From: Acidisphaera sp. S103
GTDB lineage: Bacteria > Pseudomonadota > Alphaproteobacteria > Acetobacterales > Acetobacteraceae
NCBI RefSeq assembly: GCF_009765975.1
Contig: NZ_LMUJ01000051.1
Location: forward strand, 128,924 to 192,923
Direction: 5' to 3'
Length of the DNA: 64,000 nt
The notes beneath the pieces are model-generated. The model saw nothing but the letters and a program-made list of their open reading frames with translations. It made no database searches and was not told the DNA's origin. The position numbers and the translations under genes were made by a program. Every line of letters begins with the position of its first letter. The first letter of the stretch is position 1. Of this stretch, positions 39,826-48,764 are shown piece after piece.

Positions 39826-40590
39826 CTAGCCGTCCCAGACGCTGCTGGGCATCGGCAGCTTGGCGAACGCGGAGTCGTCCAGGGTCACGACCGGGGTGAT
39901 TCCGGCCATTCCCAGCAGCATGAACCATTGGCGGACGTGCTGGCCGCAGTGCCAGGTGGTGCGCTCCATCACCTCATGCAGGAGCTGCGGGCCGTAGTAG
40001 GTCTGGACGATCTGTTGCCCGGTCTTGTCGGTTTTCGGGTCCCACCAAGCGTGCATCGCCGCCAGCACCTGCTGGCCGTAGGCGGCGATCGAGGCACTGG
40101 TTTTCTGGTCCGGCGATGGTCCGTTGGTCAGCATATCGTTGATCAGCGTCGCGCCGGCCGCGACCTCCAGCAGGCCTTCGGGGATACGGAACAGATGATG
40201 GCTCAGCGCCAGATAGGTGCGCGGGCGGTTGGGGACCTCGGTGGAGAGCAGCGAGTCAGGCATCTGCGGGACGATCTGGATGGCGGTACGGACGAACAGG
40301 TCCAGCCGTTCCATCAACTGGGCGGGGGACAGGACGGGACCGGTCGCCTCATTCAGTCCGAGGAACTTCACGACGTGGCCGATATTCTGGGCGAAAATCC
40401 ATTCGTCGCCGCGCGACAGCACGGGAATGGAGCGGGCGCCGAGACGGCGCAGTTCATTCATCCCGTCAGGGTCGGTCAGAATATTGATAGACTTGAACTC
40501 GATCGCACGGACCGAAAGAAACTCTTTGAGTTTCAGGCAGCTTGTTCAGCCAGGCTGCCAGAAGACGTTCAGTGTCGTGTCACCCTGCAT
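39826..40590 (-). CDS. Glutaredoxin-DinB fusion with in-frame TGA (candidate selenoprotein)
   Basis: Read through one TGA, this is a 254-codon protein. The start ATG 40590 has an AGGGAG ribosome site 9 bases upstream and lies 25 bp after hyuA. Residues 1-75 form a glutaredoxin-like domain: LNVFWQPG, then the TGA at codon 15 (40546-40548), then TSCLKLKEFLSV, and the cis-Pro segment ARSIPVLSRGDEW. The TGA stands exactly where the first Cys of CxxC belongs; Cys18 is the second. Residues about 80-254 form a DinB helical bundle with metal-type His residues (LSHHLFRIPEG and WHCGQHVRQW). Reading TGA as selenocysteine gives a UxxC redox site. If instead it is a stop, only the DinB part could be made from ATG 40461, which lacks a clear ribosome site. 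The frame after the TGA is intact, arguing against decay. Confidence 0.75.
40498..40548 (-). promoter_or_regulatory. UGA codon and candidate SECIS hairpins
   Basis: On the coding strand the UGA (40548-40546) is followed by a perfect 7-bp hairpin GAAACUC-AAA-GAGUUUC (40534-40518), whose loop starts 18 nt after the UGA. A second, weaker 7-bp stem UUCGGUC-CGUGC-GAUCGAG (40516-40498) includes two G.U pairs, with its loop 36 nt after the UGA and a G in loop position 2. Bacterial SECIS elements usually need a G in the first two loop bases. The first hairpin is stronger but lacks that G; the second has it but is at the distance limit. Confidence 0.35.
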
Positions 40591-40615
40591 GGTGTCGATC
40601 TCCCTGAAATCCCGG

Positions 40616-42670
40616 TTACGCCGGAACCGGCGGCACGTCAATCGCCACATCCAGCCAGCCGCGCGGATCAAACCGAGCGACGTCGTGCGGGCGGAGGAGG
40701 ACGGTGGTGGTGTCGGATTCGATGACCGCCGGCCCGCGGATGATTTGATCCCGTGCTAATCGGAGGAAATCGAACACTGGTACCCGGGTCCAGCCGCCCA
40801 AGTACACTTGCCGTTCGGCCTTGGGTTCCGCGGCCGTGGACGGTGCGTCGGCTACCACGCCGGCTACCTGCGGCAAGCGCCCGATCGCCGACACGCGGGC
40901 GTTAACGAGCACCGCTTCCTGATCCCTTAGGGCGTAGGTGTAGAGGCGTTCGTGCGCGGCGTGGAACCGGTCGGCCAGGATCGCCGGCAGGGCTGCATCG
41001 TCCCAAGCGATGCCATCCAATGGGACGGGGATTTCGAACACCTGCTCGCCGTAGCGCATGTCGGCGGAGCGGTGCAGCGTCACGGGTCCGTCAAACCAAC
41101 CGAGCCGGTTTCGGCCTTCGGTCTCCATCGTCGCGAAGGCTGCTTTCAGGGCGGTGATGTCGATGCCGCCGGATTGACCCTGGCTGCGGCTGAGTTCGAC
41201 GCGCAGGTCGGTGTTCAGCATGCCCCAGGCGGACAGGACCGAGGCGGCGACCGGTACCACCACCCGGCTGATACCCAGTTCCGCGGCGACCGCGGTGATG
41301 TGCAGGCCGGCCGCGCCGCCGAATGCCAGCAGCGTGTAGCCACGCGGATCGACGCCACGCCGCACGGTGGCGACGCGGACGCCATCCGCCATCCGGCTGT
41401 TGACGACGCGATGGATGCCAGCGGCAGCCTGATCCGTCTCTATTCCCAGTTCCGCCGCCAGCTTTGCCATCACTTCGGTCGCGGCTTCCAGGTCCAGACT
41501 GCGCCGTCCGCCGAGGAAGTTGCTCGGATCGAGGTAGCCCAGCACAAGGTTGGCGTCGGTTACCGTCGCCCCGGCGCCGCCCTGGCCGTAGCAGGCGGGG
41601 CCGGGCATGGCACCGGCACTTTCGGGGCCGACGGCGAGCAACCCCGATCGGTCCAGTTTGCCGATCGATCCGCCACCTGCACCCAGGGTCACGATATCAA
41701 GGCTGGGTAGCGCGATGCGGGCGCTGGCGACCGACTTGTCGCCGGACAATGTCGGCTGCCCGTCACGCACCACGGCGATGTCGGTGGACGTGCCGCCCAT
41801 GTCGAAGCTGATCACGTTGGGTGCCAGGCCGTTGCGCGTCAGGGCGACCGAAGCCGCGACGCCGCCGGCCGGACCGGACAGCGCGGTGCCGGCGGCGAGC
41901 CGTGTCGCCTCCGCCACCGAGGCGACGCCGCCATGCGACAGGATGACCAGCAGTTCGCCGTCGTATCCAGCTTCTCGCAACCGGGACTGCAGCCGCCCGA
42001 GATAATTCTGGATCACCGGGCCCACGGCCGCGTTGGCGACGGTGGTGGAGAACCGCTCAAATTCCTTTATCTGCGGCAGCACGTCGGACGATGTCGTGAC
42101 ATAGGCACCGGGCAGGCGGTCGCGCACGGCGGCGGCGGCACGCTGCTCATGGTCCGGATTGCGCCAGGCGTGCAGGAAGCAAATCGCCACGGCCTGGACA
42201 TCGGCGTCGCGCAGGCGGTCGATCGCGGCCTGCAGCGAGGCCGGGTCGAGGGCGATTTCCACCGATCCGTCGGCTCGGATCCGTTCCGTGACCGGCAGGC
42301 GCAGGCGGCGGGGCACCAGCGGGGCAGGGGGCGTCATGCGCAGGTTGTAGCGATCGGGTTTCAGGCCCTCGCGCATTTCGATGACGTCGCGATGGCCTTC
42401 GGTGGTTAGCAGGCCGACCCGGGCGCTTTTGCCTTCGAGCAGGGCGTTGGTGGCGACGGTGGTCCCATGCACGATGCGGGATGTGGTGCGCAGCAGATCG
42501 GCCGGGGCCAGGCCGAGGCGTTCGGCCGCCAGGGCGATCCCGTCCAGCACGCCGTCGGATTGATCGGCCGGCGTTGTCGCCGCCTTGGCGATGACGGTCT
42601 GTCCGCCGGCGGTGGAGACGACGATATCGGTGAAGGTGCCGCCGACGTCGATACCGATGGTGATGCTCAT
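40616..42670 (-). CDS. hyuA: Hydantoinase/oxoprolinase subunit A (HyuA)
   Basis: A 684-residue ATP-dependent hydantoinase/5-oxoprolinase A-type subunit. The start ATG 42670 overlaps the MBL gene stop (ATGA). The actin-like ATP site ITIGIDVGGTFTDIVV opens the protein, then RIVHGTTVATNALLEGKSARVGLLTTEGHRDVIEMREG. The central domain includes ISFDMGGTSTDIAVVRDGQP and LGAGGGSIGKLD. It ends with the ALRDQEAVLVNARVSAIG region. With HyuB it would hydrolyse a hydantoin, N-methylhydantoin or oxoproline-like lactam with ATP. An open frame continues upstream to 43543 but is out of family and antiparallel to nothing useful; it overlaps the real MBL gene. Confidence 0.92.
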   Translation of the reverse strand: MSITIGIDVGGTFTDIVVSTAGGQTVIAKAATTPADQSDGVLDGIALAAERLGLAPADLLRTTSRIVHGTTVATNALLEGKSARVGLLTTEGHRDVIEMREGLKPDRYNLRMTPPAPLVPRRLRLPVTERIRADGSVEIALDPASLQAAIDRLRDADVQAVAICFLHAWRNPDHEQRAAAAVRDRLPGAYVTTSSDVLPQIKEFERFSTTVANAAVGPVIQNYLGRLQSRLREAGYDGELLVILSHGGVASVAEATRLAAGTALSGPAGGVAASVALTRNGLAPNVISFDMGGTSTDIAVVRDGQPTLSGDKSVASARIALPSLDIVTLGAGGGSIGKLDRSGLLAVGPESAGAMPGPACYGQGGAGATVTDANLVLGYLDPSNFLGGRRSLDLEAATEVMAKLAAELGIETDQAAAGIHRVVNSRMADGVRVATVRRGVDPRGYTLLAFGGAAGLHITAVAAELGISRVVVPVAASVLSAWGMLNTDLRVELSRSQGQSGGIDITALKAAFATMETEGRNRLGWFDGPVTLHRSADMRYGEQVFEIPVPLDGIAWDDAALPAILADRFHAAHERLYTYALRDQEAVLVNARVSAIGRLPQVAGVVADAPSTAAEPKAERQVYLGGWTRVPVFDFLRLARDQIIRGPAVIESDTTTVLLRPHDVARFDPRGWLDVAIDVPPVPA

Positions 42671-43803
42671 GCGGTGAAGGTGAACTTGCTGCCGGTGGTG
42701 CAGAGGATGAGTTTCTCCGGCATTTCCCGCTTGGCGGTTTCCACGAAGTTGCTGCCGCTGCAATGCATCGGGATCAGGTGCTCGATGTCGAACTTGCTCA
42801 ATTCGGTCATGATGCTCTCCAGGTAGGGCTGTGACGCCGGCGCGAGGTGGAAACCGCCGCACAACGCGAGGATTTTCTCGATGCCGGTGATTTCCCGGGC
42901 GCGTTGCAGCGTGTTGATGATGCCCGCGTGGCCGCAGGACGTGATCACAACCAGCCCGCGATCGCCGACCTGGAAGCAGGTCGCGTGTTCGTGCCAGTGC
43001 TGGTCGGGGACGGGGTTGCCGGAGAGTTCGTCGGCGGTGAAATGATGGTCCTCGTCGTATTTGAATGTGTCGCAGCCGACACCGTCTTTCTCGCCGTAGA
43101 CAACGAAGGTGTTGGGCAGCACGTGCTCGATGCTGGTGCGGGGGATGATTCCGGTGGTGAAGGCGTGATCCTCGATGATGATCGGCAGTTCCGACAGGAT
43201 CGGCTGCACGTTCAGTGCCTTCAATTCGCGACGGTCCAACACGCCGTAGGGGGCGAAGCTGCCATCGGCCTGCTGCTGTTCGCGACGGCAGAACGTATCT
43301 TCGCCGCCGGTGTAGAGCATGATGTTGTCGTGCATGCCGGTGCGATTGGCTTTCAGGAATCCGACCAGGCCGCCCATGTGGTCGATATGCGCATGGCTGA
43401 GGATCAGCGCGTCCAGGCTGTTCGGGTCGATTTTCAGCAACTTCAAGTTGTTGGTCAGCACATCCGGGGTGAAGCCGAAATCCAGCAGATAGCGGCGGGT
43501 TTCGTTGGCCTTGGTGGACACCAGGTGCAGCGACAGGCCCCATTGGCTTTCCAGCGTCTTGTCGCCGAACGCGGCCGGGGAGCCGACGCGCTGCACCCCC
43601 ACGCCCGGCGGCTGGTCTTTGGAGATGAAAATGTCATGGCTGTTGTCGATGACCGCTTGGATGGTCAGCGTATCCACGACGGGTGGCGTGATATGCACCG
43701 GCATGGCGGCGTTGGCGCGATCCATGACGCCGTAGCAGGCGAGAAACGATCCTGTGGCGGCGGCGGAGCGCATGAAGCTGCGGCGCCCGATCGGCGATGG
43801 CAT
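42667..43803 (-). CDS. Tat-exported MBL-fold metallohydrolase
   Basis: A 378-residue metallo-beta-lactamase-fold protein with a twin-arginine signal (GRRSFMRSAAATGSFLACYG, cleavage near ANA). The zinc motif HAHIDH is at residues 137-142, with a distal metal His in ITSCGHAGI and a later Asp/His-containing ALCGGFHLAP. The pattern matches the DHPA-synthase-like group (Tm0207-type), often annotated as 7,8-dihydropterin-6-yl-methyl-4-(beta-D-ribofuranosyl)aminobenzene 5'-phosphate synthase. The signal puts it in the periplasm, so the substrate is probably different. It lies between GNAT and hyuA in the operon. Confidence 0.88.
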   Translation of the reverse strand: MPSPIGRRSFMRSAAATGSFLACYGVMDRANAAMPVHITPPVVDTLTIQAVIDNSHDIFISKDQPPGVGVQRVGSPAAFGDKTLESQWGLSLHLVSTKANETRRYLLDFGFTPDVLTNNLKLLKIDPNSLDALILSHAHIDHMGGLVGFLKANRTGMHDNIMLYTGGEDTFCRREQQQADGSFAPYGVLDRRELKALNVQPILSELPIIIEDHAFTTGIIPRTSIEHVLPNTFVVYGEKDGVGCDTFKYDEDHHFTADELSGNPVPDQHWHEHATCFQVGDRGLVVITSCGHAGIINTLQRAREITGIEKILALCGGFHLAPASQPYLESIMTELSKFDIEHLIPMHCSGSNFVETAKREMPEKLILCTTGSKFTFTA

Positions 43804-43853
43804 AATGGTTACTCTTTCGGTTGGGTGGAAGTCTTGATTGATCGCATGGTTTA

Positions 43854-44300
43854 TCAGCCCTGGACGTTCCGCTCGGCGAGAGTTTTGGTCATGAAAACCC
43901 GAGCGGTGCCGGGGGGATCGCAGGCGATGCGACCGAATTCAGTCCAGCCGTGGCGTTCGTAGAAGCCGGGTGCCTGGTAGGTGATGGTCAGCAGAAACGC
44001 CGATTTACAGCCTCGGGCCATCCCTTCCTGTTCCATCATCTGGAGCAGTTTTTTGCCGATGTCCTGACCGCGTAAAGTCTCCGGCAGATAGACAAGGTCG
44101 ATGAACAGCAGGCCATAGGACGTGCGGCCGATCATGCCGCCGAGGGTTTCGCCGGTATCGGGGTCGCGCAGCAGGGCGGCGAGCGGGCGCCAGTCGCGGT
44201 AGCCGGTTTTCAGCGCGTTGTAGTCGGCAAGGCCGCTCTGGATGACGCTTTCATCCTTGTCGGTGGGCTGGTCGGTCAGGGTCAGGACGGGTTCGGTCAC
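43854..44300 (-). CDS. GNAT family N-acetyltransferase
   Basis: A 148-residue GNAT protein. The acetyl-CoA-binding region is LVYLPETLRGQDIGKKLLQMMEQEGMARGC (Arg-Gly-x-x-Ile-Gly), followed by AFLLTITYQAPGFYERHGWTEFG, the beta5/alpha4 region of the fold. The start GTG 44300 overlaps the hyuB stop as GTGA, so translation is coupled. The acetyl acceptor is unknown; its place in a hydantoinase-type operon suggests a small amine or amino-acid product. Confidence 0.88.
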   Translation of the reverse strand: MTEPVLTLTDQPTDKDESVIQSGLADYNALKTGYRDWRPLAALLRDPDTGETLGGMIGRTSYGLLFIDLVYLPETLRGQDIGKKLLQMMEQEGMARGCKSAFLLTITYQAPGFYERHGWTEFGRIACDPPGTARVFMTKTLAERNVQG

Positions 44301-45928
44301 GTCAGCCCCTCGGCTGCGTCGGCGTCGCGGGCCGCGGGGTCTCTTTCGGTGGGATCACCCCAACCGCCGCCGCCGCCGGACAGGACGTGGATCACACTGC
44401 CGGAGGGAACCGGCACGTTGATCTCCTTGCTTTTCAGCTTGCGAGGTGCCGTGTTCGGGGCCAGCAGCGTGTAGTCGTGCGGCGCGCCGTCCTTGCCGCC
44501 GCCGATGCCGCGGGCACCATGCACGACGCCTTCGCCGGCGGTGTTGGCGTTGGTGACGCCCTCGGATTCCACGCGCAGACGCATGTCGCCGCCATAGCCG
44601 CCGCGATAGCGTCCTTCGCCGGCCGATCCGGGGCGGTATTCGTGGGTTTCGAACACCAGGGGGAAACGGGATTCGGCCACTTCGATGCTGCCGAATTTGA
44701 TCCCGCCGGCGGAGTGCCACTCGCCGATCGTCGAATAGCCATTGCCGGCCGCCGATCCGCCGCCGCCGGGACGTGCCTGGAACATGTGCCAGATGAAGCG
44801 GCGGCCGGTGCGTGGATCGGTGCCGTTCAGCGCGATCCGCAGCCGCCGTCCCCAGCCGCCCATCGCCCGATCCGGGCAGGCCTGGGCCAAGGCCACGATG
44901 ATCGCCTCGATGACCTCGTTCGAGCAATGGCTGGTACACATCGTCACGGGGGCGCCTTCCCGTGCCCAGACGATGGTGCCTTCTCTGAGCTTCACCGTCA
45001 GGGGACGGAACGCACCTTCGTTCTTGGCGATGTCGGGATCGAGCAGGAAGGCGAACGCCATCGCTACGGCCGATTGGGTGTTGGCGTGGGAGGAGTTGAT
45101 GAACCCGGTCACCTGCGGGTCTGATTCGGCGAGGTCGATGGTCAGGTCGCTGCCCTGTTTGATGACGCGGGCGCGTATGACGATGTTCGTTTTGTCGAAG
45201 CCGTCGTCGTCCAGCACCGCTTCCCCGAGGTATTCTCCGTCTGCCCAGTCCGAAACGATCTGCCTTGCATGGCGTTCGGCGGCGTCCAGCATGGCCTCGA
45301 TCGAGGCGGACAATGTCTCGGCGCCGAATTCGCGGATGACGGTGGCCAATCGTTGCTGACCCAGTCGCGCCGAACCGATCTGCGCAGCCAGGTCGCCGCG
45401 AAAGTCACGCGGATGGCGGACGTTCAGTGCCAGCATCTCCAGCAGGTCTTCGCGCAAGACGCCGTTTTCCGTGAGGCGCATCGGGGGCAGGCGCAGTCCC
45501 TCGTGCCAGATTTCCGTCGCGGCGGGGTTGTAGGCACCGTGCGTCGCGCCGCCGATGTCGGAATGGTGTGCGCGGACCACTGACCAGAACATCAGCACCG
45601 GTCCGGCGAAGACCGGCACGAACACGGTGAGGTCGGGCAGATGGGAGCCGCCACGGTACGGATCGTTCAGCAGGTAGACGTCGTCGGGTGCGGGATTCGG
45701 GAAGCGTTCGGACAGTGCCTTCGCCGCCCAGGGCATCGCGCCGACATGGACCGGGATGTGGTCCGCCTGCGCCACCAACCGGCAGTTCGCATCGATCAGC
45801 GCGATGGAAAAGTCGCGCGATGAGTTCAGGATCTGCGAATAGGCGGTGCGCAACATGGCCTCGCCCATCTCCTCGGCGATGGCGTTCAGCCGGTTTTGGA
45901 GCACGGCGATGGTGATCGGGTCGGTCAT
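44297..45928 (-). CDS. hyuB: Hydantoinase/oxoprolinase subunit B (HyuB)
   Basis: A 543-residue HyuB subunit. Conserved features are the start DPITIAVLQNRLNAIAEEMGEAMLRTAYS, the metal-site-like DHIPVHVGAMPW, the NDPYRGGSHLPDLTVFVPVF segment, VVRAHHSDIGGATHGAYNP, the FINSSHANTQSAVAMAF region, and the C-terminal VHVLSGGGGGWGDPTERDP. ATG 45928 is chosen because the family begins there; an upstream ATG at 45982 adds 18 unrelated residues. It is the first gene of the operon, so a promoter should lie just above 45928. Confidence 0.92.
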   Translation of the reverse strand: MTDPITIAVLQNRLNAIAEEMGEAMLRTAYSQILNSSRDFSIALIDANCRLVAQADHIPVHVGAMPWAAKALSERFPNPAPDDVYLLNDPYRGGSHLPDLTVFVPVFAGPVLMFWSVVRAHHSDIGGATHGAYNPAATEIWHEGLRLPPMRLTENGVLREDLLEMLALNVRHPRDFRGDLAAQIGSARLGQQRLATVIREFGAETLSASIEAMLDAAERHARQIVSDWADGEYLGEAVLDDDGFDKTNIVIRARVIKQGSDLTIDLAESDPQVTGFINSSHANTQSAVAMAFAFLLDPDIAKNEGAFRPLTVKLREGTIVWAREGAPVTMCTSHCSNEVIEAIIVALAQACPDRAMGGWGRRLRIALNGTDPRTGRRFIWHMFQARPGGGGSAAGNGYSTIGEWHSAGGIKFGSIEVAESRFPLVFETHEYRPGSAGEGRYRGGYGGDMRLRVESEGVTNANTAGEGVVHGARGIGGGKDGAPHDYTLLAPNTAPRKLKSKEINVPVPSGSVIHVLSGGGGGWGDPTERDPAARDADAAEGLT

Positions 45929-46635
45929 ATCGGGATGGTGCCAAAATTGGCGGCGTTGGGGAATGGGTCGGTGAGAATTCAACGGTTCCGGGTAACGGCG
46001 TTTAGGGTGCTGTGGAGAGCTAACCGCATTCTAGGAGCACGGTGGAGGTGTATCGGCGTTACGATGAGAATGGAGGACCGGCCAGCCCCTTGTGATGGGG
46101 CTTTCAGGTTGGGGCGGCTGGGTTGTTGGGGGGGACCGATAGACCGGTGTTTGGTTGGGGCCTTTTTTTGACGCAGAGGGCGCAGGGCGGAGCGCAGAGC
46201 GCGCGGAGAAGAATTTTTGCGGTGTTGGGGGAGAATTTTGCGTAAAAATTCATCTGCACGTTCTGCGTCGCCATGTGAGTGTGTTCGGATATGGGCTGTG
46301 CCTGGTTGAAATCTGGCGCTGCGGCCGACCCTCGGCACTTGGACGAGGCGGGCGATGGCATCGGGATAGATCGTTTTGCGGGATATCATTTTGGCGCCGG
46401 ACTTGCCCCCTTAACCTGCCCGGATAACAATCGCGGGACGAAAGAGGCCAGGAACCATGAACTTTGAATTTCTCGGCGCGTTGATCCGACGCCGGGATAT
46501 GGCGTGCCGATCGTTGTTTCCCCTTTTTGGTGCGCCGCACCTTGGATGCGCCCGAGCCTGGGTATTTGACGATTGTTGCGTTCGTGCAAATGGGCGCGCG
46601 GGCGAACGTCGCGACATCTCGACCGGAGCACGCGC
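45929..46635. other. 707-bp divergent intergenic region with CGCAGAG repeat
   Basis: No gene is supported here. The stretch should hold the hyuB promoter on one side and the acyl-CoA synthetase promoter on the other. At 46170-46224 is a run of degenerate ACGCAGAGGGCGCAGGGCGG and AGCGCAGAGCGCGCGGAGAA units ending in AATTTTTGCGG. It resembles the repeats at 2635-2778 and is likely a dispersed repeat. Open frames in this region show no ribosome site or domain. Confidence 0.55.
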
Positions 46636-48750
46636 GTGACCGCGCACGCCCTGCACAGTTTCTTTTGGCCGGAATCGATCGCGATCCTGGGGGCTTCGCC
46701 GGACCTGCACCGCATCCGCGGTCGGCTGTTTCGCCAACTGCACGAGAATGGCTTTCCCGGCCGTATCCTGCCGATCAATCCCAGCTATCAGGAGATCGAC
46801 GGGTTTCAATGCTATCCGTCGATCGGTTCGGTCGGTGGCGGTATCGACCTTGCCCTGATCGCCATCCCCGCGGCAGGTGTGGCGGCGGCGGTGGAAGAGT
46901 GCGCGCGAGCCGGGGTGAAAAACGCCCTGATCATCAGCTCCGGTTTCGCCGAGGAAGGCGGGGCCGCCGGCGACATGCAGGCTGAACTGCTGACGGTCAC
47001 GCAACGAACCGGCATCCGCGCCTGCGGTCCCAACTGCGAGGGCTACTACAATGCGCTGGGGCGTGTCGCCACGACGTTCAGCCCAACTGTGGAAACGAAA
47101 GAAGACGACGGCCGCACGCTAGTTTCGGAAAAGCGTGTCGGAGTCATTGCCCAATCGGGCGGAATCGGGTTTGCCTTGTTCAACCGCGGTAAGGCGGCCG
47201 GATTGGGGTTCAGCTACGTCATCTCCACCGGCAACGAAGCCGACCTGTCGATGGCCGACTTCCTGGACTACATCGTCGAAGACCCGCACACGCACGCGGT
47301 CATGCTGTTCTGTGAGGCGGTCCGTAACGGCCCCGGGTTCGTTGCCGCCTTGGAAAAGGCTCGCCGTCTTGGCAAGCCGGTGATCGCCATCAAGGTCGGC
47401 CGGTCGGATGCCGGGACACGAGCGACTGCGTCCCACACGGCATCTTTGTCCGGCTCGCATACGGCCTATCACGCGGTGTTCGAACGGTACGGCGTGATCG
47501 AGGCGGAGGATGCCGACGAAGCCGTCGCGATCGCCGGGCTTGTGCTGACCTGCCCGCTGCCGAAGGGCCGGCGGGTCGGGATCATCACCGTTTCTGGCGG
47601 TGGCGGCGCCTGGATGGCCGATACGCTGTCCGCGCACGGGTTGGTGGTGCCGAACCTGTCGGCGGACTCGCAGGCGGCGTTGCGGCCGCTGATGCCGTCG
47701 TATGGCGCATCCGGCAATCCCGTCGACGTCACGGCGCAAGGGTCCAACACCGGTCCAGCGATGATGACGGTGATGGAACATCTCGCGCACTCGGATGAAA
47801 TCGATATGCTGGTGCTGGTGGCGTCGCTGGCCAGTGAGACGCGGGTGTCGCTCGATGCTGCCCGCGTGCGCGCCGTGGCGGAAAGCTGCGGCAAGCCGAT
47901 GACGGTTTGGACCTATACGCTGCCATCGATGTTCGGGCGCGCCTCGGCCGCCGGTTGCGGCTTGTTTGTGCACAGCGATCTTCGCAATGTCGGCGTGGCG
48001 ATGGGCAAGCTGGCGGCTTATGTGGAGGCGTTGCGGCGCGAACTGCCCGAACCGTTCACGCCCGTCTCTGGCCGTCTTTACCCGGGCTTGCCACCGGTGG
48101 TGCCGGAGTATTTGGCGAAGCAGGTCCTGGCCGCCTGGCTGCCCGATACGCGGGAGAAGCTGGCCGCCTCGGCTGAGGAAGCAGCGGACGCGGCGGAGCG
48201 CCTAGGATTCCCTGTCGTGCTGAAGGTGCAATCGCCGCAATTGCCGCACAAGACCGAGGCTGGCGGTGTGCGGCTGAACCTGGCGGACCGGGCGGCGGTG
48301 ACAGCGGCCTATGGGGCGATGTTGGCGGATGTGGCGCGCCATGCGCCTGATGCAACGATCGACGGTGTCCTGGTGCAGCGCATGGCGCCGAAAGGCCATG
48401 AGTTGGTCATCGGGATGGTGGATGATCCCACGTTCGGGCCGATCATGATGCTGGGCTTCGGCGGCACGACGGTGGAACTGTTCGGCGACGTGGCGCACGC
48501 CCCGGCGCCTGTGGATGAGGCGGAAGCGATCCGCATGATAATGTCGCTGAAATCTGCTCGCCTGTTGACGGGTTTCCGTGGTGCTGAACCGATTGACCTG
48601 GCGTCGGTGGCGACCTTGGTCTCGGCACTATCTCGAGCGGCGCTGACGCTTCGGGAGCAGGTGAGGGAGTTTGAATTGAACCCGGTGATCGTGCATGCCG
48701 ATGGCTCCGGCCTGACGGTCGCCGATGCGTTGCTGACGATGAAAACCTGA
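46636..48750 (+). CDS. NDP-forming acyl/acetate-CoA ligase
   Basis: A 704-residue single-chain acyl-CoA synthetase of the acetyl-CoA synthetase (ADP-forming)-like family. Domain order is CoA-binding (residues about 1-135; FFWPESIAILGASPDL, SSGFAEEGG), succinyl-CoA-ligase-like (about 145-310; GVIAQSGGIGFALFNRG and ATASHTASLSGSHTAYH, with the phosphohistidine region), a second ligase domain, then an ATP-grasp domain (about 495-700; GFPVVLKVQSPQLPHKTEAGGVRLNL and LNPVIVHADG). It converts a carboxylate and CoA to the acyl-CoA with ATP. The start GTG 46636 has a GGAG ribosome site at 7-base spacing. The dioxygenase gene follows after 14 bp. Confidence 0.9.
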   Translation: MTAHALHSFFWPESIAILGASPDLHRIRGRLFRQLHENGFPGRILPINPSYQEIDGFQCYPSIGSVGGGIDLALIAIPAAGVAAAVEECARAGVKNALIISSGFAEEGGAAGDMQAELLTVTQRTGIRACGPNCEGYYNALGRVATTFSPTVETKEDDGRTLVSEKRVGVIAQSGGIGFALFNRGKAAGLGFSYVISTGNEADLSMADFLDYIVEDPHTHAVMLFCEAVRNGPGFVAALEKARRLGKPVIAIKVGRSDAGTRATASHTASLSGSHTAYHAVFERYGVIEAEDADEAVAIAGLVLTCPLPKGRRVGIITVSGGGGAWMADTLSAHGLVVPNLSADSQAALRPLMPSYGASGNPVDVTAQGSNTGPAMMTVMEHLAHSDEIDMLVLVASLASETRVSLDAARVRAVAESCGKPMTVWTYTLPSMFGRASAAGCGLFVHSDLRNVGVAMGKLAAYVEALRRELPEPFTPVSGRLYPGLPPVVPEYLAKQVLAAWLPDTREKLAASAEEAADAAERLGFPVVLKVQSPQLPHKTEAGGVRLNLADRAAVTAAYGAMLADVARHAPDATIDGVLVQRMAPKGHELVIGMVDDPTFGPIMMLGFGGTTVELFGDVAHAPAPVDEAEAIRMIMSLKSARLLTGFRGAEPIDLASVATLVSALSRAALTLREQVREFELNPVIVHADGSGLTVADALLTMKT

Positions 48751-48764
48751 GGAGGACTGAACCC

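Noticed and set aside
39826-40461. Reading the DinB gene as starting at 40461
   Set aside because: No clear ribosome site is present there, and it would begin in the middle of the glutaredoxin fold. The upstream start at 40590 with AGGGAG is far better, at the cost of the in-frame TGA.
42671-43543. N-terminal extension of hyuA (about 290 codons)
   Set aside because: The HyuA fold begins at 42670 with the actin-like ATP motif, and the extension lies inside the well-supported MBL gene in another frame.
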